Shown: one piece after another, positions 14,584 through 23,046 of the stretch | Position numbering within the stretch: position 1 is the first letter of the stretch | Layout of the letters: every line of letters begins with the position of its first letter | Assembly (NCBI GenBank): GCA_031254315.1 | Contig: JAIRUQ010000028.1 | Coordinates: 1 to 62,130 of the forward strand | From: Treponema sp. | GTDB taxonomy: Bacteria; Spirochaetota; Spirochaetia; Treponematales; Breznakiellaceae | Length of the DNA stretch: 62,130 nt | Reading direction: 5' to 3' | Notes under the pieces: model-generated | Database searches by the model: none | What the model was told of the DNA's origin: nothing | What the model saw: only the letters and a program-made list of their open reading frames with translations | Made by a program: the position numbers and the translations under genes

Positions 14584-17298
14584 ATGCCGAAATGGCCAAG
14601 AGAGTACAATTACCCAGAAGAAGTTATTACTAATAATGAAGTATACGGCACAGGCAGATATCCCGTAAGTCAAAGCAATCATTGGCACAGCGGTATACAC
14701 ATTAATTATTTATATGGAGCTAGCACCGAGTCGTGTAAGGTATACCCCTTTCTTAACGGGGAACTTGTTGCATATCGTATCTCAAAAAATTACAAAACGG
14801 TAGATCGTCCGAGTCCGGTTTCCCATTCCACACATGAGAAACTTTCCGGATGGGAGAAAGAATTGTATGAGCCAGATGATTCGGGATATAAGTTAAAATC
14901 TGACCTCTCAGAGGAAGACAAAAAAGAAAAATACAGCAACTTCTTTATATTGTTGAGACATTCTTTCAAGGCTAAGAAGCGGGGAAACGCAACCGAGGAT
15001 GAGATCAAATTTTTTACCTTGTATACTAATATCATTCCAATACCAGATCAAACACAAAACTATGGACTCTTAAATAGAATACCGAAGGAAATACCGTTTT
15101 ATTGCGAGTACCGTTTTAAGGTAAATACAAATACCGATATCAGTTATAAATATATAGAAAAGGAAGGCGTAAAACTATTTCCTAAAAGCCAGTGTACCTT
15201 TAGGGTAAAAGATTACGATACTTATCTTTGTAACTTTGATAACTTTAATGATGAGACAGTGTGGGTCGATATAAATAAAAGATATATAACTTCTTTTCCA
15301 TTGCGTCAGGAACCTTATATACCCATAGAAGCAGGTGTACCTATTTATAAACCGAATAATCTAAATGTGCCCCTTACTGCAACGCTAAAGAGTACGGCGC
15401 AGTTCACTGCTTATGTAGACCCATATAGTACATCAGAGGAAACACCTGTGGGAGGGTTTTACAGTGTTTATGTAGATAGGCGTGAGGTTGATGATAATGA
15501 GGGTGTGATAAAAGCAGACAACACACAAGTATTGGTACGGCAAACAGACCTTAAGGGGAGAGGTTATCTAATAAATAACGATTCATTCTTTACCGATAAT
15601 GATAATAATCCCGGTATAATAAAAGGTATAATGCTCTGTGACAAAAAAGACGGGAATGTCCGTGACATACTGGAGGAAGAGCATGAATTTGAGTTAGCGA
15701 AACCTGAAGAGTTGCTAAATTCCCCGAATGCTTCTCCACGATATTTCCAATTAAAATCCGAACCAAGCAATAACACACCACAGTACATTTTATATGAGCA
15801 ACATGGTAGGAATCCTATACTAGCAAAAGTAGACTGGAAAAACTCGTATGCCTTCGATGAAGTAGTAATACCATCCAACCCGCTTGAAAAAATTGTCGAG
15901 GATATGCTTTTAGGGTATGCCGATATGCCGCCGTCGTACAACAACGCTTATTATGATGCCGTATTATTCTTTAATGACATCAATTTCATGAAAGAGCAAT
16001 ATGAGCAAGTTGAACGGCATTTCATTTTTGACAGAATACTTTACAAGCGTATAGTCCATAACTCTAATAGGACAGAAAATGATGATCTTCTTTTTACAGA
16101 GGTGCAGTTTTACGGACCGCATATATTAAAGGCAACAGGGAATAAATTAAGGGCACGAAACAACCTTGTCTACGTTGAGTTTCTTTACCGAAGTGAAAAG
16201 TATTATCTTACAGAAGCAACGGCAAACCAGTATAAGGTAAATATGCTTGAATGGGGAAAATTCTTTAGAATACTTGGCAAAGAGGCGCGAGATATAAATG
16301 AGGTAATCGATGGGCTTCAATTTATTAAGGATAACTACGATTGGGGTGCTGATAATAGAAATGTCGGGGCTATGATGAGGGATAGCACCCTAAACTGGTG
16401 GGATGAGAGAACTGAAACTGTGAATATAAAATCAATTAAGCGGAGCACTGTCTGCGGGCATCCGCTTGAGTGGGATAACGAAATCTATTTAGAAAACGAT
16501 AGTGTAAGACTGGAAATAAAAATTGACTATGGGACTGGTTTTTCCCTAGATGAACTGAAATATTTTAAGGACAAAGTGGAGGCAGTAGACATTTGGGGAG
16601 GGCTTAAGGACAAGCGGATAGAGGGGCTTAATACAGCAGAAAACAATTTCTGGTTTGCGCATCCTGTGTATTTTATCAAACACATTGATAGTGCCGACCT
16701 GCTGGATAGAACATTTAATCCGTATCTTGGAACACATGATCAAAAGCAACCTTATTTTTCATTTACGTTTATATGCGAGGACAACCCAGGGTTTGCGCCG
16801 TATATTGGGAAAAATAGTGGTGCTACTAACTATGACGGTTATGCGTTCTTGACAAATACATTTAATACTGCCCATAATGGTATTGATTTTTATGCTCCAT
16901 GGCTTGGTAAAGTCCCTATACACAGTTTCATATATGGGCAGATAGTCCACCATGGTAATCAAGGAGATAAAGATTTTGGGGTTTATTTAATTATTCGAAG
17001 TATGGCAAATAAAAATCACTTCTATCTGCTTGGGCATTTACACGAAGACCTTCCCCTTCCAGATGGATCGTATATCACACCTGGGGAGACTGTGGCGTAT
17101 GCTTCAAATACAGGAAATTGTTGGACAGGAGGGCATCCGGTAGATCAACAAGAAAGAATTGATGGAAAGGGTACCCATTTGCATTTGCAACTAATTATAG
17201 CTGAAAAAATTGGTGACATAATAAGCAATGGCAACCCTTATAACATCAGGGATAGAACTTATAACCCATTTATTCATAGGATAAAGCATTCTTTATAA
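14584..17298 (+). CDS. Giant cassette protein A with C-terminal M23 (lysostaphin-type) peptidase domain
   Basis: I start at ATG 14584 (MPKWPREYNYPEE) because AAAGGAG precedes it by 6 bases. The 904-aa product has an N-terminal M23-like segment with WHSGIHI (about 34-40), a long middle without known domains, the module WFAHPVYFIKH then LLDRTFNPY near 690-720, and an M23 core with H764-x3-D768, GHLH at 817-820 and HLH at 865-867. These match the zinc ligands of M23 endopeptidases, which cut peptidoglycan cross-links. No signal peptide is present, so export would have to be through the particle or by other means. Paralogues are at 23047 and 40819, plus a relic at 30570. It could be a wall-piercing cargo. 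Confidence 0.75.
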   Translation: MPKWPREYNYPEEVITNNEVYGTGRYPVSQSNHWHSGIHINYLYGASTESCKVYPFLNGELVAYRISKNYKTVDRPSPVSHSTHEKLSGWEKELYEPDDSGYKLKSDLSEEDKKEKYSNFFILLRHSFKAKKRGNATEDEIKFFTLYTNIIPIPDQTQNYGLLNRIPKEIPFYCEYRFKVNTNTDISYKYIEKEGVKLFPKSQCTFRVKDYDTYLCNFDNFNDETVWVDINKRYITSFPLRQEPYIPIEAGVPIYKPNNLNVPLTATLKSTAQFTAYVDPYSTSEETPVGGFYSVYVDRREVDDNEGVIKADNTQVLVRQTDLKGRGYLINNDSFFTDNDNNPGIIKGIMLCDKKDGNVRDILEEEHEFELAKPEELLNSPNASPRYFQLKSEPSNNTPQYILYEQHGRNPILAKVDWKNSYAFDEVVIPSNPLEKIVEDMLLGYADMPPSYNNAYYDAVLFFNDINFMKEQYEQVERHFIFDRILYKRIVHNSNRTENDDLLFTEVQFYGPHILKATGNKLRARNNLVYVEFLYRSEKYYLTEATANQYKVNMLEWGKFFRILGKEARDINEVIDGLQFIKDNYDWGADNRNVGAMMRDSTLNWWDERTETVNIKSIKRSTVCGHPLEWDNEIYLENDSVRLEIKIDYGTGFSLDELKYFKDKVEAVDIWGGLKDKRIEGLNTAENNFWFAHPVYFIKHIDSADLLDRTFNPYLGTHDQKQPYFSFTFICEDNPGFAPYIGKNSGATNYDGYAFLTNTFNTAHNGIDFYAPWLGKVPIHSFIYGQIVHHGNQGDKDFGVYLIIRSMANKNHFYLLGHLHEDLPLPDGSYITPGETVAYASNTGNCWTGGHPVDQQERIDGKGTHLHLQLIIAEKIGDIISNGNPYNIRDRTYNPFIHRIKHSL

Positions 17299-17331
17299 TA
17301 GAATGTTTAATATATTAAGGAGGACAAAAGG

Positions 17332-18363
17332 ATGAAAAAACAAATAATCACTATTATTTTGTTGTTGTCTCTCGTAGTAGTTTCTTTTTGCCAAGATAAT
17401 TACTATGCGAATAGGGATGAGGTATTATATGAAGATTACAGTCCTATGTATGGACAGGTTGGAATGATTAATGAGGGAGACCCCGTTTTTATTGTAGAAG
17501 GCGGCATTGAGCGTGATGTCAGTCCTTCTGGAGATATCGTTTATAGAATAATATTGCAAACAGAAGATGGAAAGGTAGGGTGGCTTGCCCTTGATGCTGT
17601 TTCTGTTGTTGATTCTAAGATTTTACCTAATGAAATAACCAACAGTGAATGGACACTCAGCTATTACCTTGATGTTTTGAATAGCGGAAATCGGGAAACC
17701 CTGTTTACATATGAACCATTCTGGCGTGATAATTATTATAAATATAAGGATATGAACGCCATGTATCCCGGAGATGAAAAAATCTGGTATGAAAGTGCAG
17801 AATATCCTACTGTTTTTGATTTTAAGACTATTTATAACGTAATACGTGATCTTTCTAATGGAAATTTTTATGAATTAATTAATGGGAAAATATCTGAGAG
17901 TAACGGAATGTTTTCTTGTACGATTGTTTGTACTCACAAACGGGTTTCGCTTGGAGGAACAGGTTTAGAAAGACATTTCCCCTTAAATGAGAAAGGCACT
18001 ATGGCATTAAGACTTGACGGCGACTATTTGGATGTTTATATAAATGATAATAAGATGTTTACGCTGATTAAACTTAGTGAAGATATGAGAACTCAATATA
18101 GAAGCCTCATGAGTAATAATACCTGTGATTTAACCCGTATTGTCTGGCCACGCCGTGCAAATGGTAGTATGGATTATCCGCCTCCCGCCAATCATGCTGT
18201 TGACTCCTCTTCTCTGGATGCCAACATTACCACTACCGATGGGCTTACTCAAGGTAACAAAGGTTTACAGCCCCTGCCGTTGTGGGCATTAGTTGCGATT
18301 ATCAGTGGGGCGGTTGTGGTGGCTGGCGGCGTGGTGCTGTTTATTGTAAAGCGAAAAAAGTAA
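17332..18363 (+). CDS. Exported SH3-like protein with C-terminal membrane anchor (cassette A)
   Basis: Parts in order: signal peptide (KKQIITIILLLSLVVVSFCQ, residues 2-21), an SH3b-like domain at ~25-95 (YGQVGMINEGDPVFIVEGG, GKVGWLALDAVSVVD), an uncharacterised middle with ALRLDGDYLDVYINDNK, then one transmembrane helix at the very end (PLPLWALVAIISGAVVVAGG) with a basic KRKK tail. The product should therefore sit on the outer face of the inner membrane. The C-terminal 110 residues are shared with the genes at 26731 and 44878, but the N-terminal halves are unrelated. It follows the M23 gene by 33 bases behind AAGGAGG. It could be an immunity or docking protein for the M23 product (inference). 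Confidence 0.75.
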   Translation: MKKQIITIILLLSLVVVSFCQDNYYANRDEVLYEDYSPMYGQVGMINEGDPVFIVEGGIERDVSPSGDIVYRIILQTEDGKVGWLALDAVSVVDSKILPNEITNSEWTLSYYLDVLNSGNRETLFTYEPFWRDNYYKYKDMNAMYPGDEKIWYESAEYPTVFDFKTIYNVIRDLSNGNFYELINGKISESNGMFSCTIVCTHKRVSLGGTGLERHFPLNEKGTMALRLDGDYLDVYINDNKMFTLIKLSEDMRTQYRSLMSNNTCDLTRIVWPRRANGSMDYPPPANHAVDSSSLDANITTTDGLTQGNKGLQPLPLWALVAIISGAVVVAGGVVLFIVKRKK

Positions 18364-18440
18364 CGGTAAGCGTATGAACCAGAAGAGGGGGTAGCGTATT
18401 CCGCACCTAGGTTAGATTTAACGTGAATCATTGCGTCCTA

Positions 18441-18469
18441 TTGACAAAAATTTAAGGAAAACATAAGTT
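18441..18469 (+). promoter_or_regulatory. Predicted promoter of small-gene array, gene 1
   Basis: TTGACA at 18441-18446 and TAAGTT at 18464-18469 with a 17-bp spacer, 36 bases upstream of the ATG at 18505. The -10 is weak, but the -35 is perfect, and genes 3 and 4 of the array have the same arrangement. Confidence 0.55.
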
Positions 18470-18504
18470 GTAATTACAGACAAAAATAATTATGAGGAGA
18501 GTAC

Positions 18505-18945
18505 ATGGATATTCAATCGAAGCCTTTGTTAGCGCGTGTTAATGAATTAAAAAATGAAGATTTACCTTTCTTGAATACTTTAGAAAAGATTTTTGCTGAA
18601 TATGGTAGTTCAATACCGGCAAAACTGGAAGAAAAATTAAGGATTTGCAATAGTTATGATGATATAAAGAAAGCAATCGAAGAGTACAGTGAAGACAACG
18701 ATAATGACAATAAAAAAGGTAAAAAGACAAATACAACTCCTCGAATACAGACAAAAAAAGCTGTAAAAGTTAAAAAACCAACGCAGACAAAAAAAGTTGT
18801 AACAACGAAGAAACCAGCAAATACTAAAAAGGCTGTAACAGCTAAGAAACTAATACAGGCTAAAAAACCTGTAAAAGTTAAGAAGCCAACACAGACTAAA
18901 AAGACTGTAAAAACTAAGAAAGTGACAAAAAGTAAAGCAAGGTAA
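18505..18945 (+). CDS. Small-array protein 1: helical domain plus histone-like KKP/TKK tail
   Basis: The 146-aa protein has two parts. Residues 1-~62 are helical, with GSSIPAKLEEKLRICNSYDD, matching a pattern in array genes 3 and 4 (glycine-x-x-LP/IP-x-x-L, C-x-N/S-x-x-x-I, then a charged helix). Residues ~68-146 are an extremely basic repeat of KKP, TKK and VK units (VKVKKPTQTKKVVTTKKP), like the C-terminal tails of bacterial H1-type histones. It may bind DNA or another polyanion. It starts behind GAGGAG and its stop is followed 15 bases later by the first palindromic repeat. I know no family for the N-domain. Confidence 0.65.
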   Translation: MDIQSKPLLARVNELKNEDLPFLNTLEKIFAEYGSSIPAKLEEKLRICNSYDDIKKAIEEYSEDNDNDNKKGKKTNTTPRIQTKKAVKVKKPTQTKKVVTTKKPANTKKAVTAKKLIQAKKPVKVKKPTQTKKTVKTKKVTKSKAR

Positions 18946-18961
18946 TAGAAAACCATATTTG

Positions 18962-19026
18962 GTTGTTCCCGAAACGGCGTAGCCGTTTCGGGGGAGAGCG
19001 GTAACAGCTACCGTTACAATAACAAT
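18962..19026. repeat. Palindromic array repeat, unit 1
   Basis: CCCGAAACGGC (18968-18978), GTA, GCCGTTTCGGG (18982-18992) is a perfect 11-bp stem. It is followed by a second shorter hairpin region, GCGGTAACAGCTACCG. The same ~60-bp unit follows each of the four small genes (18962, 19326, 19812, 20209). No T-run follows, so it is not a standard terminator. Confidence 0.85.
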
Positions 19027-19038
19027 GGAGAAAATAGA

Positions 19039-19308
19039 ATGGACTTAGCACACTATATTATCGAATTGAAGAAGTCGCTGACGCAGATTAAAGAAAATAA
19101 AAATAATGTTGAGGCGGTTATGGAAGTTATACAATCTTTACCAAAAATCCTCCTTGAAAAAATCCCTGGACTACAAGAAGCTATTAACAATAAAAATATA
19201 GAAGAGATTATTAATATATTAACGAGATATATTTTAGTATTAGATAAAAAAAATGAAGTAAAAAGGGATGATAATACACAAGAACAAACCACATCATACC
19301 ATAGATAA
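19039..19308 (+). CDS. Small-array protein 2 (89 aa, helical)
   Basis: This is an all-helical, lysine/glutamate-rich protein (YIIELKKSLTQIKENKNNVE, LLEKIPGLQEAINNKNIEEI) with a polar tail. It shares the size, the helix spacing and the closing ...I-x-x-x-I-x-x-L/I-x-x-Y-I segment with array proteins 3 and 4, but sequence identity is low. It starts behind GGAGAAAAT. It has no clear promoter of its own and is followed by repeat unit 2. Function unknown. Confidence 0.6.
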   Translation: MDLAHYIIELKKSLTQIKENKNNVEAVMEVIQSLPKILLEKIPGLQEAINNKNIEEIINILTRYILVLDKKNEVKRDDNTQEQTTSYHR

Positions 19309-19325
19309 TTATGTAAAATATGTCT

Positions 19326-19392
19326 GTTTGTTCACGAAACGGCGTAGCCGTTTCGGGGAGATAGCGGTAACAGCTACCGTAACATTAACAAG
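19326..19392. repeat. Palindromic array repeat, unit 2
   Basis: CGAAACGGC (19335-19343), GTA, GCCGTTTCG (19347-19355), followed by AGCGGTAACAGCTACCG-TAACA exactly as in unit 1. It is the closest of the other three to unit 1. Confidence 0.85.
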
Positions 19393-19446
19393 AAAGCCTA
19401 AAAATATAATAGAGTTAGAATTCTAAAATATTTATAATCAAAAATG

Positions 19447-19475
19447 TTGACAAAAGAATGCATAAATATTATATT
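19447..19475 (+). promoter_or_regulatory. Predicted promoter of small-array gene 3
   Basis: TTGACA (19447-19452), 17-bp spacer, TATATT (19470-19475); about 46 bases before the ATG. This is a near-consensus sigma-70 promoter. Confidence 0.7.
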
Positions 19476-19520
19476 TACAGAGTGTAAAGTCAAACATAAG
19501 AATTAAACAAGAGGTGAATT

Positions 19521-19781
19521 ATGAATAAAATTGTTGATCAGTTAAGTGCTTTATTAAGTATTGCCAAAGCTCTTAATAAACTGGGTATTTCTGTTTTAGA
19601 TGTTGTAAAAGAAATATTTGAGATTAACGGAGAAATGTTACCCCAAGAATTAACTATTGCTAGTAAAAATTGTGCTAATTTTGAACAAATTATTATAGTT
19701 ATTGAGGATTATATTAAAAAGTTTAAAGAAATATATAATAAAAATACAGAAGAGACAAAAAAGAATAACCAAGAAAACTAA
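19521..19781 (+). CDS. Small-array protein 3 (86 aa, helical)
   Basis: Helical throughout: an amphipathic N-terminus (IVDQLSALLSIAKALNKLGI), then VVKEIFEINGEMLPQELTIA, then CANFEQIIIVIEDYIKKFKE and an Asn/Lys tail. The GEMLPQEL...C-x-N/S-x-(D/E)-x-I-I...IE pattern aligns with array protein 4 (GIPIALKI, CASIDDIIMLLENEI) and array protein 1 (SIPAKLEE, CNSYDDIKKAIEEY). It starts behind GAGGTGAATT, carries its own promoter and is followed by repeat unit 3. There is no recognisable family. An adaptor, chaperone or small cargo is possible. Confidence 0.6.
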   Translation: MNKIVDQLSALLSIAKALNKLGISVLDVVKEIFEINGEMLPQELTIASKNCANFEQIIIVIEDYIKKFKEIYNKNTEETKKNNQEN

Positions 19782-19811
19782 AGTTAAAGAAAAATAATAA
19801 AAAACTTTGCC

Positions 19812-19872
19812 TGTTTGTTCCCGAAACAGCGGTAGCCGTTTCGAAGGATAACTATAACGACTACAATTACAT
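19812..19872. repeat. Palindromic array repeat, unit 3 (diverged)
   Basis: CCCGAAAC at 19820-19827, then AGCGGTAGCC, then GTTTCG at 19838-19843. The outer stem is kept while the inner part has an extra base, and the second half (GGATAACTATAACGACTACAA) is only loosely similar to units 1-2. Confidence 0.75.
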
Positions 19873-19903
19873 GAAAAAAGGGTTAATTTCTAGCATGAAA
19901 GTA

Positions 19904-19932
19904 TTGACATCAAAGACCCACTTTCCTATGGT
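19904..19932 (+). promoter_or_regulatory. Predicted promoter of small-array gene 4
   Basis: TTGACA (19904-19909), 17-bp spacer, TATGGT (19927-19932). It lies 30 bases upstream of the ATG at 19962, which is preceded by AAGGAGATATG. Confidence 0.65.
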
Positions 19933-19961
19933 ATATATAGATTTTAAAAAGGAGATATGAT

Positions 19962-20186
19962 ATGACAATTGCTTTCTTAGAAAAACTTATAGAGATATTT
20001 AAGACGATTAAAAAATCAGGGAAGAATTATAAGAATCAAATAGAAGAAATTCTCAATAATAATACCAATGGAATCCCAATAGCATTGAAAATTAAGATAA
20101 GCAAGTGTGCAAGTATTGATGATATAATAATGCTTCTTGAAAATGAGATAAATATAATAAAAAACAAAAAGTCAAGAAAACCATAA
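19962..20186 (+). CDS. Small-array protein 4 (74 aa, helical)
   Basis: The shortest member: TIAFLEKLIEIFKTIKKSG, then QIEEILNNNTNGIPIALKIK, ISKCASIDDIIMLLENEINI and a basic NKKSRKP end. It lines up with array protein 3 over the C-terminal two thirds, including the single cysteine. The ribosome binding site AAGGAG is 8 bases upstream. It is followed by repeat unit 4, which abuts a umuC relic, so the array ends here. It looks like the minimal form of the shared domain without an extra tail. Confidence 0.6.
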   Translation: MTIAFLEKLIEIFKTIKKSGKNYKNQIEEILNNNTNGIPIALKIKISKCASIDDIIMLLENEINIIKNKKSRKP

Positions 20187-20208
20187 AGATAGTAATAGCT
20201 TATGTCAT

Positions 20209-20251
20209 ATTTGTTCCCGAAACGGCGTAGCCGTTTCGTGGGATAGCGGTT
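20209..20251. repeat. Palindromic array repeat, unit 4 (truncated)
   Basis: CGAAACGGC (20218-20226), GTA, GCCGTTTCG (20230-20238), then GGGATAGCGGT, where the similarity to units 1-2 stops. The second hairpin is missing because the unit runs into the umuC relic. Confidence 0.8.
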
Positions 20252-20269
20252 TTCGGTGGCAGTATGGGG

Positions 20270-20563
20270 TTAGACTTTGGGGGCTTCGGCGAGGTTGGTG
20301 GTGTAACTGGGGAGATATGTGCGGCGCATTGTCCATGTGGGATTGAGGGTTTGGGCTTGTAAACCCGTCGCTAGTTTTAGAGTGCCTCTGCCGCATCGGG
20401 TGTTGATTTCGCCAAAGGTGCGCATTAGGGGGTCTTGTCGGGGACTGCGAGAGACGCTTTCAAATAAATCTAGTTGGGGGGCGTTCTCATTCTATAGGGC
20501 GTTAAGGGCGATCATTACTTTGCGGTATTTGTAGTGGGGTGGTATATCCAATTTAAGAGGGTG
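20270..20563 (-). pseudogene. umuC (DNA polymerase V catalytic subunit) C-terminal relic
   Basis: Minus-strand translation gives PQLDLFESVSRSP, DPLMRTFGEINTRCGRGTLK and then WTMRRTYLPSYTTNLAEAPK before the stop at 20270-20272. This is the UmuC C-terminus (DLF, INxRxGRGTLxLA, W-x-MRRxxLSPxYTT). A TAG interrupts the frame upstream of PQLDLF, and no polymerase domain remains. The base composition is visibly richer in GC than the flanking small genes, so it is probably imported or left from an earlier gene order. The rest of 20564-20718 shows nothing. Confidence 0.7.
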
Positions 20564-20718
20564 GTGGCTTTTATCTTGTTTATGGCTTGTAGACCGTTCA
20601 ATTTCTGTATTATTTATTGTGAGTACGCCAATATCACTATAGCCCCTATAAACATAGGATATGGGGCAATTTTAGTATCACTTTTGAGTACCCGATGAAA
20701 TAATCCTTTGTTTTTTTC

Positions 20719-20747
20719 TTGACGGCTACAGAGAAGCAGAATATACT
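20719..20747 (+). promoter_or_regulatory. Promoter of spike cassette B
   Basis: TTGACG (20719-20724), 17-bp spacer, TATACT (20742-20747). The block from TTGAC to AGCAGAATATACTACTAT is conserved with cassette C (38543-38571), although the DNA upstream of both is unrelated, which supports it as the functional promoter. Confidence 0.8.
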
Positions 20748-20785
20748 ACTATATAGATTATAACATTCCACAAGCAGGTAAACAG

Positions 20786-22650
20786 ATGATATTCAACCTA
20801 AACGAAGAGATAGACAGACTCCGCCGAGAGCACCCCGAAGTAAGAGCCGGACGCGACTGGACGCCGCACTATCTTGAAATGCAAGAGTCCGACAGAGGCT
20901 TTCCCCGTTACGGGACAGTGGTAGACAACAAAGACCCCAAGTGCATGGGGCGAATAAGAGTAGCCGCCGATACGATAGCTCCCGGAGTAATAACCCCTTG
21001 GATACCCGTAATAGCGTTAGGAGCGACAAAGAACACCGGCTGGTGGCAGTTACCCGACATAGGGACACAAGTCCTGATGGCGTTCGTAGGCAAAGGACAC
21101 TCAAGACCCGTAGTATTAGGCTGTATATACGATCGCAAACACCTCCCCCCGAAACACAGTACAGAAAAGAAAAGCGACAGCAAACTATACCAGACAAAAG
21201 CGCACCGCATGGAGTTCATAGATGAAGAAGGCAAAGAAAGCATAATACTCAGTAGTGCGAAAGGACAGATGAGAGTAGTGTTAAGTAAAGACAAAGGAAT
21301 AGAGATAGTAAACGAGCTTGGAGACATAAAGATAAATTGCCGGAAGCTGAAGATAGAAGGCGGCAAAGGAATAAACATAGAAGGAAAGAAAAGCGTAAGC
21401 ATACACAGCGACGAGAAAGCGGGAATAAAAGCGAAGAAGGGAATACAGGTAGAATGCGGGAAAGAAGTAAAGCTAAAAGGGAACAACATAAAGCTGGAAG
21501 CGAGCAAGGGAATAACGACTGAAGGGAAACAGCTTGCGGCGGAAGGAGACAAAGTAACAGGCTTTGACGTACACCAGATGGTAGTGCCTTCCGGGAACGG
21601 GACAGCCGTAGTGCCTTTACCGCACCCGTTTCTGGGAAAGTTAGCTGACAAGCTGTCAAAGGACGTGAAGATAAAAGGGCACAACGCGGCGGTAAAAGGA
21701 AGCGTAGCGAAGCACGATGATCCCGTGCACAACCAGCTACCCGGAACGATAAAGTTCCAGCAGAACCCTAAGAAGGAAGGAGAAGTAACAGGGGGTACTG
21801 GAAGTAAAGTAAAAATAAACGGCAAGGAAGTTGCGGTAATAGGGAGTACGGTAACGACATGCAACGATATAGGAGCGAGGGAGAACAGCGTAATAATAGC
21901 ACCGGGTATGAGCATGCCTATGCCCGTGATAATAAACCCTAAGAACACTGAGGAGTACAATCTCCAAAGGGAGAAAGAGCAGACAAAGAGCCCTGAGTTT
22001 ACGAACGCGAAGTGGGTAAAGACGAGCGTTAAGGAAGGGGAAAAAGCAGAACTGAGTGCGCAGGTAAAGGACATAGCCGACGGTAACATGGTAACGTTTC
22101 AGGTATGGAAGGAGGGGCAGAATCCGGCGGCAAGCATAGCGCAGGGGCAGACAACGGCGACAGTGGAAGGCGGGACGGCTAAGGGAGAATGGGCGTACGT
22201 TCCGCATGGGAAAGACGAGATACCGCCTGATAATGATCCCAAGTATTTTTTTACAGCGCACAGCGCGTGGTGTCCGATGAAACAAAGCGGCAACATGACT
22301 GTGGAGCTACAAAGACCTGAGTTAAAAGAAGCTAAATGGTTTGATAAAGACGAGGCAGAGACGGACAATGGGCTTGTAGGAGAGAAGTTGAAACTGAGCG
22401 TAAGCTGTAACGCCGACACGGCAGAGGGGGCAGGAGTAACGTTCAAGGTATACGATGAGGGAGCTGATCCAAAAAGGGACAAACCCGTGTATGAGGCTGG
22501 TGGAGAGAACATTAACGGGAAGGCAGAAGCTGAGTGGGAGTATCATTACGAGCACGACCCTGAGAACCCGCTTAAGGAGAAGCCCAAATATTTCTTTACG
22601 GTGAACAGCCCAAGGTGCAAGGAAGTAAAGAGTGAGAATGTGGAGATAGG
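20786..22650 (+). repeat. Long near-identical repeat with 38607-40470
   Basis: The 5' ~1.86 kb of the two cassette spike genes is nearly identical at DNA level, with scattered mostly synonymous changes, and the similarity stops abruptly inside the Ig-like/tail boundary. Recent duplication or ongoing gene conversion is the simple explanation. As direct repeats ~18 kb apart, they could recombine and delete or exchange everything between them. Confidence 0.9.
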
Positions 22651-22990
22651 GATGGTAATAGACATACCCGTATGCAATGAATTTGGAGAATGTTTTGCGG
22701 AACTGGAATACACCCTTACAGGGGTAGACGGGACAGAGGAGAATGGCAAAACGACCGGTGACGGGAGAATACAGAGCGAGACGCTGTTACCCGGGGATTA
22801 CGAGATCAGTTTTAACTGGGAAGAATATCGATGGCCTGATAGCGAGGTGGAAATAATCGAGTTGCAGGATGTGCAGGAACAATACGAGGTACAGCACGTC
22901 AATAGCGCAGATATGTCTCCAATAGCCTGCAAGGCAGGGGAACAGTATTTGCTGATAGTCAATAGTATTACAGACGATGTTTCACTTTAG
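20786..22990 (+). CDS. PAAR-tipped spike protein, cassette B (734 aa)
   Basis: Order of parts: N-terminal ~30 aa leader; gp5/VgrG OB-fold at ~30-120 (GFPRYGTVVDNKDPKCMGRI, DIGTQVLMAFVGKGHSRPVV); a repetitive beta-helix needle at ~125-250 (KGINIEGKKSVSIHSDEKAG); a PAAR-like tip at ~255-370 (DVHQMVVPSGNGTAVVP, GSTVTTCNDIG); two Ig-like repeats at ~395-510 and ~515-620; and a variable tail with a LLPGDYEISF motif of SpaA/CNA-B-like folds. The first ~620 residues are almost identical to the cassette C spike, while the tails differ completely. An extra tail after PAAR usually carries or recruits a specific cargo, here perhaps the M23 protein encoded next. Confidence 0.92.
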   Translation: MIFNLNEEIDRLRREHPEVRAGRDWTPHYLEMQESDRGFPRYGTVVDNKDPKCMGRIRVAADTIAPGVITPWIPVIALGATKNTGWWQLPDIGTQVLMAFVGKGHSRPVVLGCIYDRKHLPPKHSTEKKSDSKLYQTKAHRMEFIDEEGKESIILSSAKGQMRVVLSKDKGIEIVNELGDIKINCRKLKIEGGKGINIEGKKSVSIHSDEKAGIKAKKGIQVECGKEVKLKGNNIKLEASKGITTEGKQLAAEGDKVTGFDVHQMVVPSGNGTAVVPLPHPFLGKLADKLSKDVKIKGHNAAVKGSVAKHDDPVHNQLPGTIKFQQNPKKEGEVTGGTGSKVKINGKEVAVIGSTVTTCNDIGARENSVIIAPGMSMPMPVIINPKNTEEYNLQREKEQTKSPEFTNAKWVKTSVKEGEKAELSAQVKDIADGNMVTFQVWKEGQNPAASIAQGQTTATVEGGTAKGEWAYVPHGKDEIPPDNDPKYFFTAHSAWCPMKQSGNMTVELQRPELKEAKWFDKDEAETDNGLVGEKLKLSVSCNADTAEGAGVTFKVYDEGADPKRDKPVYEAGGENINGKAEAEWEYHYEHDPENPLKEKPKYFFTVNSPRCKEVKSENVEIGMVIDIPVCNEFGECFAELEYTLTGVDGTEENGKTTGDGRIQSETLLPGDYEISFNWEEYRWPDSEVEIIELQDVQEQYEVQHVNSADMSPIACKAGEQYLLIVNSITDDVSL

Positions 22991-23046
22991 AAATATGGAA
23001 CAAAGATAATGTTATAATATTAGGTATTAAGGAGATATGTTAGATA

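Noticed and set aside
18962-20251. CRISPR array
   Set aside because: The four palindromic repeats are ~360-490 bp apart with protein genes between them, not short unique spacers, and no cas gene is present.
18505-20251. Integron cassette array with attC sites
   Set aside because: Gene-plus-repeat order is tempting, but the repeats lack clear GTTRRRY/RYYYAAC core sites at unit ends, genes 3 and 4 have their own promoters, and no integron integrase is in the window. It remains an alternative to test.
20793-22749. Long antisense frames opposite the spike genes (up to 393 aa; likewise 38614-40621)
   Set aside because: They are Ser/Phe/Leu-rich mirror translations of a biased, GC-rich beta-helix gene, mirror each other in both spike copies and have no start signals or domain pattern.
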